A stretch of DNA of 64,000 bases, taken from Desulfurococcales archaeon (lineage in GTDB: Archaea > Thermoproteota > Thermoprotei_A > Sulfolobales > Desulfurococcaceae). The notes beneath the pieces are model-generated. The model ran no database searches, was not told the origin of the DNA, and saw only the letters and a list, made by a program, of their open reading frames with translations. This document shows, piece by piece, positions 1-9,175 of the stretch (position 1 is its first letter; every line of letters begins with the position of its first letter). The DNA lies in assembly GCA_027022365.1 (NCBI GenBank), contig JALVYU010000026.1, positions 310,001 to 374,000 on the forward strand, written 5' to 3'. The position numbers were made by a program, and so were the translations under genes.

Positions 1-2567
1 TCCCACGCCTCCTTATTTACGGGTATCAATATATGAGTTATTGCAGGGTATGATAAATTCAGGTAGAGTACATCACCTTTTACAGCTACCATCAAGTCCT
101 TCAAAGGCACCGCACCAGCAGGGGTAAACGCTATTGCATCGTTTAGATCAAGATACTTCAGTAGATCCTCTCTCACAGCCTGGTACCTAACAGCCTTCAG
201 CGTGTATTGGCCTTTACCATTGATGGTCAATGTAATGTTCTTTGTTTCTCCAGGGTATAGCGGCCCAGTGTAGATCTGTGTATCGCCGACAGGCTTGATC
301 GTCAGGTTCAGGTCGTGGTAGTCCATGTATGGTAGCTCATTGTAAAAAGTATCGTAGCTATAGACTACTGGTACCCCGCCGCTCACTATTGTCTTCACAG
401 CCGTGTATACGTCTACTTGTCCCGAGCCCTGCGTGAATGGATCATAGCCTAAGTCTTTGGCTGTGCTCTTCAATAATGCTTTAACATATGTTGGTGTTGG
501 TAGCTTACCGTATTTTTCTAGATAGGCTTGTAGAATCAATGCTATGCTCCCAGCAGTCATTGGTGTTGCTTCGCTTGTTCCTCCGAATAGATCATATGCT
601 CCCAGCCCGTTTCCTAATCCAAAGTGCCACGGCGCTGGCGCCCATGCGAAGCTACCGATGTTTACTACGTCGGGCTTCGCTACCCCCATATCGGTTGGTC
701 CGCGGTCACTCCAGCTGACAACCTCTCCTCCAGGTGCTGGTAGGTAGCCGTATAGCGGCCTATAGGCGAAGAGCGTTGATGCTCCTACGCTTATCACCAG
801 ACTCGCCGCGCCAGGTATTGTAGCGGTGCCGTATCCTGGTCCTCCATTACCCATTGCGAACACTATTATCGTCCCCGTCTCCGATACTAGGTAGTTTACT
901 AGGAGGCTGTTGGGATCCATTCCTGACGCGAAGCCCACTATGCCTATGTAGCTCATGCCCCAGCTATTGCTTATTATGTTGGCCTTGTGCTCGCCTGTGT
1001 ACTGCCAGTTCCACGGCATGTTGTTGATTGCTGAGAATCCTGACCAGAAGAACTCTGCTGTGAAAGCGTTTATCAGGTATCCTGGAGTCGACGCTATCTT
1101 GGCGTCGGGCGCTATGCCCTTTAGATGGAATACGCCATAGCCTAGGTTGTATGCTACTCTTCCACGGCTGGCTATTACTGATGCGCAGCTGGTACCGTGT
1201 CCTAGCCAGTCATAGGCTATGTCAACATAGTTGCCATTGGTATCTAGTCCTGGCAGTATGACCGCGTTGAACTCCCAGTCCTTGTCCCACCCGTATTCCT
1301 TGGTGTAGCCTGTTAGTATTCCTAGCCAGTCGTACACCCATCCAGCCAGTTCTCCAGCGCTGAAGTCATTCACGCCGTCGCCGTTGAAGTCGCGTGCCAT
1401 GACCTCTTGGCCGTAGTAGGCCGGTTTTTCATCAGCGAAGCTATAGTCTTCCCATGCCGGGTTAGGTGCTGGGGCTATGCCTGCCTCGTGTAGAACATAC
1501 ATTATGTAATAGTATGTTGTTGATAGGTCGGCGTAGACAGTGTCGTATTTACCATCATCATTGGTGTCGGCTAGTATAATGGGTATAGTGTACTGTAGTA
1601 TTCCTGACGCTCCGTAGTGCGGGTATACTGTTTGTACAGCTATTCCAAACTTGAACACGTTGTCCTTGCTATGTATGTTTCCTACATAGAATGTGCTTAG
1701 GGGAAACGAAGCCGAATATACATGGCCGGAGGGCGATATGTAGAGCACCCATCCATAATCTGTTTCACCTATTGTTCCAGGCCAGCTGAAGAAGGTTACC
1801 GGCAACTGTACTTTCAGTGTCCCATTATCATCGATTGCTTGGCTCAGTGTCAGGGTTAGCCCTAGCTCATCGGCATCAAAGATCATGGGTACTCCATTAG
1901 ATGTCCTAGCTATAGCATCCACACCTAGATCAGATATACCAAAATCAACGCCAGTATCGACAACGGCTACCGTTATCCCTTTACCAGTAATGTTGTACCG
2001 GCTCCATACTTGAGCCGCTCCTATAGTCTTTACAGCTGCATAGAGTGTCGGCTCCGCCCTGCCAATGCCTGGCAACCCAGAAGTTTGCGGATGAACCTTA
2101 GCCTCCTCGAGTATTTGTTTTACCGGGGACTCCTCCGCCATTATCTTGAAAACGTAGGGTGTTTTGGCAAGAGCTACGACGTCATTGTATGTGGCCCAGG
2201 CCTCTATGTACCAGTACTGGGGCAACTTATAAGCGAATATTATGCCCTTTGTATGTTTCTTAATGAAACCTATATCGATGATCGGGGAGGCTATGATGAT
2301 GACTTTGGCTTGACCTGGCCTCGCCTTCGCGATAATACTGGTCATGGGGGGCTCCGTAGGCTGTTTTAGAGGTATGTTTAATTTAGCGAAGAAGCTCTCT
2401 GTATAGAATGATTTGTCCAGCAATTGTGGAGAGAGCTTTGACATCCACGGCTTGTATGATAACTCGTTATTGGTCTGAACAGCGTATGTCATTGTGAACG
2501 GTGTTAGAGCTGGCATGAGAAGTATTGCGACGAATACTAGTATTAGAGGAATATACCATTTATTCAT
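1..2567 (-). CDS. Pyrolysin/STABLE-like subtilisin (S8) protease, secreted, C-terminus cut by window edge
   Basis: Extracellular serine endopeptidase of the subtilisin family. An open frame reads leftward from an ATG at 2567 and leaves the window without a stop. Residues 1-29 form a signal peptide and a propeptide follows. The catalytic triad is visible: Asp204 in VVDTGVD, His457 in GHGTSCA and Ser665 in GGTSEATPM; Asn in ISNSWG and AMGNGG fits the oxyanion region. The 253-residue gap between Asp and His is far larger than in bacterial subtilisins and resembles pyrolysin; it holds two acidic EF-hand-like loops near residues 334 and 393. The start is supported by GGGTGA just upstream. The gene follows the coiled-coil surface protein, as expected for a protease bound to an S-layer stalk. 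The family is certain; the STABLE-type role is inferred. Confidence 0.93.
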   Translation of the reverse strand, partial: MNKWYIPLILVFVAILLMPALTPFTMTYAVQTNNELSYKPWMSKLSPQLLDKSFYTESFFAKLNIPLKQPTEPPMTSIIAKARPGQAKVIIIASPIIDIGFIKKHTKGIIFAYKLPQYWYIEAWATYNDVVALAKTPYVFKIMAEESPVKQILEEAKVHPQTSGLPGIGRAEPTLYAAVKTIGAAQVWSRYNITGKGITVAVVDTGVDFGISDLGVDAIARTSNGVPMIFDADELGLTLTLSQAIDDNGTLKVQLPVTFFSWPGTIGETDYGWVLYISPSGHVYSASFPLSTFYVGNIHSKDNVFKFGIAVQTVYPHYGASGILQYTIPIILADTNDDGKYDTVYADLSTTYYYIMYVLHEAGIAPAPNPAWEDYSFADEKPAYYGQEVMARDFNGDGVNDFSAGELAGWVYDWLGILTGYTKEYGWDKDWEFNAVILPGLDTNGNYVDIAYDWLGHGTSCASVIASRGRVAYNLGYGVFHLKGIAPDAKIASTPGYLINAFTAEFFWSGFSAINNMPWNWQYTGEHKANIISNSWGMSYIGIVGFASGMDPNSLLVNYLVSETGTIIVFAMGNGGPGYGTATIPGAASLVISVGASTLFAYRPLYGYLPAPGGEVVSWSDRGPTDMGVAKPDVVNIGSFAWAPAPWHFGLGNGLGAYDLFGGTSEATPMTAGSIALILQAYLEKYGKLPTPTYVKALLKSTAKDLGYDPFTQGSGQVDVYTAVKTIVSGGVPVVYSYDTFYNELPYMDYHDLNLTIKPVGDTQIYTGPLYPGETKNITLTINGKGQYTLKAVRYQAVREDLLKYLDLNDAIAFTPAGAVPLKDLMVAVKGDVLYLNLSYPAITHILIPVNKEAW

Positions 2568-2626
2568 AGGAGTCACCCTACAATCTGGGCTTGATTTAGA
2601 CCAAACTATTTTTCTAGCTATCGTAT

Positions 2627-2634
2627 TATTTAAA
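2627..2634 (-). promoter_or_regulatory. TATA box for the subtilisin gene
   Basis: On the minus strand TTTAAATA lies about 60 bases before the ATG at 2567, which leaves room for a short leader with the GGGTGA ribosome site. The rest of the gap up to 2798 is AT-rich and shows nothing else. Confidence 0.5.
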
Positions 2635-2798
2635 ATTGTACCACTACTGTGGGTAAATACCTAGCTAAATCTTCGCTTTTCGAAACAGTCTAAAAACAAG
2701 CACGGGTACTAGTAGCTACAAACTTTATAGGATAGAGAGTATTTGGTTAGGAAAAAACATTTATTTATGAAACTATGGGGTTAATTTGTACCATTGCG

Positions 2799-5378
2799 TT
2801 ACTCTTTCTTCTTGTATATTCCGTAACCGCTAACGGCGATCGCGATGATTATAAGTATTATACTGATTATTCCGTAAGTTGATACTGTACCGCTAATACC
2901 ATCCACTGCCTTCTTTAGGTCTGAGTTCTGGCTGCTTATGTAGCTCTTGATGTCGTTGGCTGTTGACTCGATCTTGCTGGCCAGACTGCTGGCGGTGTTC
3001 TTTATGTCCTGTAGGTTGCTCTTTATGTCGGTCACGGTGCTCTGTACATTGGATACAGTGCTCTGCACGTTGCTGAGCATTGACTTGAGGTCATCCAGCG
3101 TTGATGCCAGCTGGTCTAGCTTACTGGAGACGCTACTTACTGATCCGCTGATGCTTCCTAGCTGGCTCTTTATCTCGTCGATCTTTGATAGTAGGGTCTG
3201 CGTGTCTACCTTTAGCCCGCTCTTGATCAGCTGTTCTAGCGCGTTGAGGTTCGCGGTGATGTTGCCTGCCGCTGTCTGTATTACGCCCTCTATCTCGCCC
3301 GACTTGGTTATGATTAGGTCCTTGAGCTCGGCGTTGCTGCTCTTGAGAGCTTGTAGTGTGGTCTGTATTTCGCCTACTGCAGTCTTAAGCTCTACTGTGT
3401 CTCCCTTAATCGATACTATCGTGGCGTTGAGCTCATTGAGCTTTGTACAGAGCCTCGCGATCACCTCGTTGTTCTTCTCAATGATCAGTGTTGCTAGTGT
3501 GTTGTTAATGCTCTGTAGCTTCAGAGTTATGTCGTCGCCCAGACTCGTGATCAGGGCCTTTAGGTCGTTAATGCCGACTACTACGTCGTTGAGCTGACTG
3601 CTCAGACCATTAACGGCGTTCAGCACGTCCTCAAGGGTTGGCCCTGATACTGTGAAGGTAGCGTACAGCTGTGGGGTTGTCACGTTTGGTGTTGCCCAGT
3701 ACTCATAATATACTGCTACTACGTGTAGCCCGGGCTTCAGCCCGGTCGCTGGCACAGTTACCTCTAGGCTACCGCATGGACCTGCCTCGAAGCCCCATAA
3801 CAGCGTGCCCTGATCAAGCATTATGTCGTAGTAGCCAGTCTCGTTCAGTCCCGTCGCATATATTGTGAGGAACTCCTGCCCCTCAGTTATAACCGAGGGC
3901 TCCACCCACACCTTAGCCTCTACGAAGAACGTCGTGTTACCGGCGTCGAAGGTTGCCCAGTTGCCATACTTATCGGCTGCGTAGACCACGTGTTCGCCCC
4001 AAGTTGCTCCTGGTATGGTAACTGTCACGTTCATGTTCGGGGCTGTTATGGTTGTGTTGGCTAGGAGCTCTGGGCACCCGCCCTCGAACCAGATCGTCAC
4101 TGTATCGTTTACGAAGTCGTCGAATCTGTGGAGTGTAACTATTGCTTGGCTACCAACGTATCCCTTCTCGGGCGATATAGTTATCCATGGGGTTATCTTG
4201 ACGTATACCTTAAACGACACAACGACGTCTCCATCACTGATGTTTAGCCAGTAATAGTCACTGTGAGGTATGCTTGTCGGTATTGTTATGGTTAGATTCG
4301 TGTAGTTGCCCTCAGGGCCAAGCGGGACATTTGATGCGAGTACAGCACTGTATCCCAGCGTCTCGTTGGACAGGGTTATTGTTACTGAGCCCTCGTAGAC
4401 GAAGTACTCGAGACTGATGTTGTACTCCCTGTCAATCTTATACCATGGAGCAGTATTGTCGCCGAGGACTGCGCCGTTCGCAGGAGTCTCTGAACCGAGC
4501 TCGCCGTAGAGAGTCACCGTCCTATTTAGCTCGAGGAACTCGAATGATGCGAGGATGTCTGTTCCCTGGGTTACATTGAACCATATGTTGGTAGCGTTGT
4601 CGCCGGGCAGTAGTCCTAGGTCAGTGGCAGGGAAGGTGTATTCTATGCCTGTCCAGTTCCATGCGGGGTTATAGTCCTGTGCAGCGATAGTGTTTACCTG
4701 TGATGGTATGTTCTCGGCGATCAGGCCCGACTTCCCGGTGGCATTCCACGTTATGTTGTACTCTGCGCCGACCGAGGTCGCATATGCACATATGGTTATC
4801 GGCTGCTTGGGCACTATGCTTGTCCCATTATCTGGGTTAACGCAGAATACTGGTGTTACCGTGAAGTTGTTTACTGAGACAGCTACGTCGGAGGAGGGTA
4901 TGTTGGGCCTTAGGGCGGGATTGACGTCGGTTACCTTTATCCAGTAGACTACGTCTCCTTCGAACTGCTTTGGTATGTTAAATACTACTGTGCCATTACC
5001 GAGTTTGACGTTGATTGTGCCTCCGCCGAAGGTTCCTGAGACTTGCACCGTTGACTCGGAAAGCGTGGGTGTTACATTATATATCTGATAGACATTGATT
5101 GGCCCTATATACCATGCATCGCTTGGGGTTATCACTGCTGATCCGTCTGTTGAGAACCATATCCAGATCTGTGCTCCGCTAATGACCATTCCAGTTAGGT
5201 TTAACGCTATTTCTGCGCCCGCGGGTATATGTAGCTGTGTAGCGTTGCTTCCATTGTAGTATATTACCGGCCTTCCAACTATGGTTGCGTAGGTTATCGT
5301 ATTGAGTGTTGTGAATGGGATTGCTATCCCGAGTATCATTAATGCCATGAAGATTATTCCGAGTGTTCTCCTATTCAT
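2799..5378 (-). CDS. Tetrabrachion-like surface-layer stalk protein (signal peptide, beta domains, long coiled coil, C-terminal membrane anchor)
   Basis: Probable S-layer component. The N-terminus is a classic signal peptide ending near TITYA. Some 550 residues of Ser/Thr/Gly-rich, beta-type sequence with many NxS/T sequons follow, suggesting Ig-like arms. About 250 residues without proline then show repeated hydrophobic spacing of 3-4 residues, heptads with 11-residue stretches, and look like a parallel coiled coil. One hydrophobic helix and a KKKE tail end the protein. At about 0.15 nm per residue the stalk would be near 37 nm. A GTG at 5387 is possible, but GGTGA placed 6 bases before the ATG at 5378 favours the shorter start. 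Shorter than Staphylothermus tetrabrachion (about 1500 residues); the protease gene next door supports the comparison. Homology itself was not tested. Confidence 0.8.
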   Translation of the reverse strand: MNRRTLGIIFMALMILGIAIPFTTLNTITYATIVGRPVIYYNGSNATQLHIPAGAEIALNLTGMVISGAQIWIWFSTDGSAVITPSDAWYIGPINVYQIYNVTPTLSESTVQVSGTFGGGTINVKLGNGTVVFNIPKQFEGDVVYWIKVTDVNPALRPNIPSSDVAVSVNNFTVTPVFCVNPDNGTSIVPKQPITICAYATSVGAEYNITWNATGKSGLIAENIPSQVNTIAAQDYNPAWNWTGIEYTFPATDLGLLPGDNATNIWFNVTQGTDILASFEFLELNRTVTLYGELGSETPANGAVLGDNTAPWYKIDREYNISLEYFVYEGSVTITLSNETLGYSAVLASNVPLGPEGNYTNLTITIPTSIPHSDYYWLNISDGDVVVSFKVYVKITPWITISPEKGYVGSQAIVTLHRFDDFVNDTVTIWFEGGCPELLANTTITAPNMNVTVTIPGATWGEHVVYAADKYGNWATFDAGNTTFFVEAKVWVEPSVITEGQEFLTIYATGLNETGYYDIMLDQGTLLWGFEAGPCGSLEVTVPATGLKPGLHVVAVYYEYWATPNVTTPQLYATFTVSGPTLEDVLNAVNGLSSQLNDVVVGINDLKALITSLGDDITLKLQSINNTLATLIIEKNNEVIARLCTKLNELNATIVSIKGDTVELKTAVGEIQTTLQALKSSNAELKDLIITKSGEIEGVIQTAAGNITANLNALEQLIKSGLKVDTQTLLSKIDEIKSQLGSISGSVSSVSSKLDQLASTLDDLKSMLSNVQSTVSNVQSTVTDIKSNLQDIKNTASSLASKIESTANDIKSYISSQNSDLKKAVDGISGTVSTYGIISIILIIIAIAVSGYGIYKKKE

Positions 5379-5432
5379 AATTGTCACCTAGCCTAATCTT
5401 GTCTTAGCCGTAGGATGGATATTTATCGGGTC

Positions 5433-5440
5433 TATATTTA
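5433..5440 (-). promoter_or_regulatory. TATA box for the surface-layer stalk gene
   Basis: TAAATATA on the minus strand, about 55 bases before the preferred ATG at 5378. A second TATA-like stretch lies at 5419-5427. Confidence 0.45.
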
Positions 5441-5471
5441 AGTAATACTGCCCATGATCTACATGATCATA

Positions 5472-5488
5472 CCCCGGTTTTCCCGGGG
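5472..5488 (-). terminator. GC-rich hairpin between two surface genes
   Basis: CCCCGG and CCGGGG form a 6-bp stem around a 5-base loop, just after the stop at 5518 of the upstream minus-strand gene. It stands out in an AT-rich gap. It may end or attenuate transcription before the stalk gene; hairpin terminators are not the rule in archaea, so the role is uncertain. Confidence 0.3.
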
Positions 5489-5517
5489 GTTAGGGGGGTA
5501 TTACCGGGGTGTTTGTA

Positions 5518-7467
5518 TTATATTATTCTGACTATTAACGGGTCTACATAGAGGATGTTGTCATTTGGGGAGAGTGGAACTATTAGGTAGTATCCCGGGG
5601 GCAGTATTATTGTGGCGTTATTTATGCCGGGCCTCATTGTCAGGTAATAGTCTGAAGTTTTGCTCAGTATTTCTGGCTCGTAATACATTGTCAGGGGCTC
5701 TCCCTGTTCTTTAAGGTTAAGTGGTATTATTGAGAGAACTATGGTTTTGTTAAAGGGATTATGTATTTCAATGGTTGTACCGTTGTATATCGTTGCTACT
5801 AGATACTGCCATGTGTAGCCAGCATTTATACCGATTTGGTTGTAGTAGTGCGGCATTATGATTAGGAGAGTCCTTCTCGATGGAAATTGTTGTAGAACTA
5901 GTACGTCGGGGAAGAGTGTAATGTAGAGGGCCGAGCTAGATAGACTTGTCCCTCCGATTACTCTGAATACCTGGTATTGGAATGGGCTAGAACGTGTCGT
6001 TATAACGTTTATCTTTAGTATACTACGCCATTGAAGGAGCCATTGTGGTATACTTGGTTTTACCGCTACTGTGTAGTTGGTTTTGACATAGATCGGACTG
6101 GTAGAAGGTGTTATTTTCCTAAAGACGGTGTTCTTCCCATAGCTTATAATCAGGAGCGGATCTTCTTTGTAATAACTCGTTAATTTAAATAGATTAAAGA
6201 GAGCTTTGGCGTAGTTGTCGCTATTAGGTGTTGAAACCCCAATACGCCATCTCTGTATCGTAATATAGTCCGAATCTATCCCTATAAGGGCCGGCTTTGG
6301 ATCCCAACTTATAAACTCTATTGATGTAATGTTTAGATCTACTGTAATATTGATCTCTGTTGGTGCGCCCCACACGTTTTTGATGTATCTCCCGTAGCCG
6401 AGCACTATCATTCCATCGCTACTAATATTGCCTATTATGCTACCATTAATTGTGAGGTAAGTGATCTTGTTGAGTCCTACTTGTTTAACATACTGCTTAC
6501 CGCGGAGATTAATACTCGTGTTGGCATCCGGCGCTAATGCCAGGGGGGTGTTCAAGTATTGGTTATTAATCTTTACCAGGTAGCCTCCAAGATTTACTGG
6601 TGTTGGAGCCATTGATTGCTGTACCTTTATTGTGCCGTTGAAAAGTATGTTGGTCGATACTGAAGAGTTAATGAGTATTCCTACGGCTGAGAACAGGTAA
6701 ACTGATGAGAATGTCGTATAGATAGCATAAACGTTTATAGGGTAGCCTCGTACAGTTATTGTCGCTAGTTTTGCAATACCATTGTTTTCTAGAATCTGGC
6801 TCCTGGTTACGGGATAGGTTATGGTGAAGTTTGGAGTTATTAGTCTAGTTACTTGTAATTTTATTCTGAGAGGTAATGTTGTAAGATTCACATCTGTCAT
6901 GGTTATGGTTGAGTTAACGCTATTTATTATCACTGTATTATTGATGAGAACAGGACTGAATCCTGCCGTGCCAATCATAGTGGGAGTGCCCATTCTTTGT
7001 ATTTCATTTATGAGGTTTTGATCAATATATGTTGTGTTAGGTACTATGTTATTGTTTATGAGCCAGGGGTCTTTCATCGGGTTATAGTATATTGTTATGC
7101 CCGGGTCGACTATTATTCCTGCCTTGAATGGATGTGTATAATCCGTTACAGGTAGTTTAATATACGTGGTATTGACTACGTAGCGGTTTAATTGTATAAA
7201 CGAGATCGTGCCATTCATATAGTCGATGAATACATATCGGATCTTAATCGGCTCGATCACCTGTACTACTAGGTAGAGCAAGTTATTAGTATAGGTAATA
7301 TCTAGCACAGGCTTATTAGATATTTTATCGAGTTTCCTAATATTATCGTGCATGGCCTTATTAGACTGATTTATTTCATTATTGATCATCTGATACGAAG
7401 CTATCAGTATTGCTGTGAATATTAATATTAGTACAAATGATGCATATACCGTGCCCAGAGCCTTCAT
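5518..7467 (-). CDS. Large secreted protein with pilin-like N-terminus
   Basis: 649 residues, family not recognised. The N-terminus (MKALGTVYASF followed by about 15 hydrophobic residues) looks like a class III signal peptide, the type cut by PibD-like peptidases in archaeal pilins and flagellins. The rest is rich in Asn, Thr, Ile, Val and Tyr with many NxT/S sequons and no other clear membrane helix, as in glycosylated extracellular beta proteins. The ATG overlaps the stop of the upstream small pilin-like gene by four bases (ATGA), so the two are probably co-translated. It could be an adhesin or tip subunit of a surface filament; function not demonstrated. Confidence 0.7.
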   Translation of the reverse strand: MKALGTVYASFVLILIFTAILIASYQMINNEINQSNKAMHDNIRKLDKISNKPVLDITYTNNLLYLVVQVIEPIKIRYVFIDYMNGTISFIQLNRYVVNTTYIKLPVTDYTHPFKAGIIVDPGITIYYNPMKDPWLINNNIVPNTTYIDQNLINEIQRMGTPTMIGTAGFSPVLINNTVIINSVNSTITMTDVNLTTLPLRIKLQVTRLITPNFTITYPVTRSQILENNGIAKLATITVRGYPINVYAIYTTFSSVYLFSAVGILINSSVSTNILFNGTIKVQQSMAPTPVNLGGYLVKINNQYLNTPLALAPDANTSINLRGKQYVKQVGLNKITYLTINGSIIGNISSDGMIVLGYGRYIKNVWGAPTEINITVDLNITSIEFISWDPKPALIGIDSDYITIQRWRIGVSTPNSDNYAKALFNLFKLTSYYKEDPLLIISYGKNTVFRKITPSTSPIYVKTNYTVAVKPSIPQWLLQWRSILKINVITTRSSPFQYQVFRVIGGTSLSSSALYITLFPDVLVLQQFPSRRTLLIIMPHYYNQIGINAGYTWQYLVATIYNGTTIEIHNPFNKTIVLSIIPLNLKEQGEPLTMYYEPEILSKTSDYYLTMRPGINNATIILPPGYYLIVPLSPNDNILYVDPLIVRII

Positions 7468-7817
7468 GGCCTAACCACCAAAATACACCTGTTTCTCATA
7501 ACAAGGATAGCCACAGGATCACCGGCGTGTATTCTGAAGATGGAGTCGTGTGGGACAACAGTTGTATTTATCCATTTATCGCCGTTGAGGACCTCAATGG
7601 GTGACTGTAGCTGGATTTTTGGGCCCGAATTATAGAGGTATATATATTCATTTGAGTAATCTATGTAGTTAATACTGTAGCCTACTTCACATGAATTACT
7701 AACTAATCCCTGTACTGTATTTTTCATATGCATCGAATACATCGCTACTATTCCCATCCCGATCACTGATAGCAGTAGTAATATTAGTGCTGACATATAC
7801 TGAGATAACCCTTTCAT
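7464..7817 (-). CDS. Small pilin-like protein
   Basis: 117 residues. The start MKGLSQYMSAL plus a hydrophobic run to about residue 28 fits an archaeal class III (type IV pilin) signal: short basic n-region, Lys-Gly before the cut, then the hydrophobic core helix. The remaining 90 residues are predicted beta and include two Cys. GGGGAG before the ATG is a good ribosome site. It is translationally coupled to the 649-residue protein, so the pair may form or decorate a thread. No pilus assembly ATPase or platform gene is present in this window. Confidence 0.65.
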   Translation of the reverse strand: MKGLSQYMSALILLLLSVIGMGIVAMYSMHMKNTVQGLVSNSCEVGYSINYIDYSNEYIYLYNSGPKIQLQSPIEVLNGDKWINTTVVPHDSIFRIHAGDPVAILVMRNRCILVVRP

Positions 7818-7905
7818 CGTCTCCCCTAGGATATATGGGAAGGATTAATTTAGGAGGGCTAAACGAAAATATTCGGTCTAATATCGTTTTCATAAGTCAG
7901 GAGGC

Positions 7906-9096
7906 TCACGATTTTGATCTAGTGCGACGCCAGGCCATGACTATGAGGATAACGCCGCTGATCAGGGATGCTATTGGTAGAAGCACGAGGTACCATTCAC
8001 CGCTTCTCGTATAACCATACAATGCTACGAACAAAGTGCCCGAAGCTGTGCCTCCTACAAGGAGCTCATTACCAGTTAGCCTTACTGTTGTCACAATTAT
8101 TGAGGCCCTCGATGAAATAATTATTCGCGTTGATATATGGCCTTTTCTAAGCTGGGATATGCTTGTAAGTAAGACCACTCCTTTCTTAGGATAACTACCA
8201 TAGTATCCCCCAAGAACTACTGTTCTATTTTCATTAATATCAAATGCTGTCAAATTAAGGCCAGGGTAATCTCTCGATAAGAAGTTCAAGTAGGTCGTTA
8301 GAATAGATCCTGTACGAGTATCGACCTGATAGAGCACGGGCGCCGGATTGTATGCCAGAATATATGCTTCGTATCCACTCGTTCTTAATCCTACAACGCG
8401 GATTTCCCCCAATGTACGATTCCATAGAATTCTGCCATTGTAGTTGATCATTCCTATGAATACATCCTTACCGCTCATGCTTAGATATATTACTCCAAGA
8501 TCGTTGTGGGTGAGCATTAAGATCGAGTCAACCTCTCTTCCTCCCCATATCTTCGTCCACTCATTCTTTCCGCTAAATATATCTGTGAACATGATAAAGT
8601 TCTGTAGCTTAAGCCCCGCGACGTACCGGGCGCCACCGATAACTGCGTATCTGGGCAATAGATCGTTTGAGAATATCCAATAGATACTAGAGAGGTTTAT
8701 TGATTTATTATCGATCAATGCACCATTCAGCGGGCTATATGTTCGGAGCAATAATATGTGTCTATTAGTGGTTGTCGCTGCTGTAACTATGTGATCATAC
8801 TGATAAAATATACCCAGGGGGATTAGGTCTTTATAACCCCATGTTATTCGCCAATGCAGATTGCCGTTACTACTTAGTTTATAAAGTGCAATATCGCCTG
8901 AGGTGGTGCTCGATAATATGTATACTCGCCCATTATATGGAAATAGATCTATAGGGGTATCGCCATATACACCAGTATACATATATTCTTGTTTTAGCCT
9001 CAAAGAGTATGCTTCAGTATAGGTCATATATGCTAGTATTGATGATAGTATCATGATTATAAGCCCTACTAGTACGAAGACCTTTGGATTAACCAA
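7906..9096 (-). CDS. Membrane-tethered extracellular repeat (beta-propeller-like) protein
   Basis: 396 residues starting at a TTG preceded by GGGGG. A hydrophobic helix lies at residues 5-26 and another near the C-terminus (about 365-388), followed by RRTRSKS. Between them, repeated blades of the form 'I-x-W-x-R-x-W-G' and 'G-x-I-L-W-N-R' alternate with VYxLS-like strands, which suggests a PQQ/WD-type propeller outside the cell. No catalytic residues are recognised. It is the first gene of the surface block and may bind a component of the envelope. Confidence 0.55.
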   Translation of the reverse strand: MVNPKVFVLVGLIIMILSSILAYMTYTEAYSLRLKQEYMYTGVYGDTPIDLFPYNGRVYILSSTTSGDIALYKLSSNGNLHWRITWGYKDLIPLGIFYQYDHIVTAATTTNRHILLLRTYSPLNGALIDNKSINLSSIYWIFSNDLLPRYAVIGGARYVAGLKLQNFIMFTDIFSGKNEWTKIWGGREVDSILMLTHNDLGVIYLSMSGKDVFIGMINYNGRILWNRTLGEIRVVGLRTSGYEAYILAYNPAPVLYQVDTRTGSILTTYLNFLSRDYPGLNLTAFDINENRTVVLGGYYGSYPKKGVVLLTSISQLRKGHISTRIIISSRASIIVTTVRLTGNELLVGGTASGTLFVALYGYTRSGEWYLVLLPIASLISGVILIVMAWRRTRSKS

Positions 9097-9175
9097 TTAT
9101 TATATCCCCCTACTAAGCAAGTAATGTTTACTTAAACTATTATCTTGCTTATATTTTGTAATCAATATATCTAGG

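Noticed and set aside
2010-2369. 119-codon plus-strand frame
   Set aside because: Lies antisense within the subtilisin gene, whose minus-strand frame is clearly coding.
2947-3597. 216-codon plus-strand frame opposite the coiled coil
   Set aside because: Low-complexity Ser/Leu-rich shadow of the repetitive coiled-coil gene; no ribosome site and no protein-like pattern.
7699-7893. 64-codon minus-strand frame over the pilin-like gene
   Set aside because: Different frame over the pilin-like gene, which has a better start and a recognisable signal.
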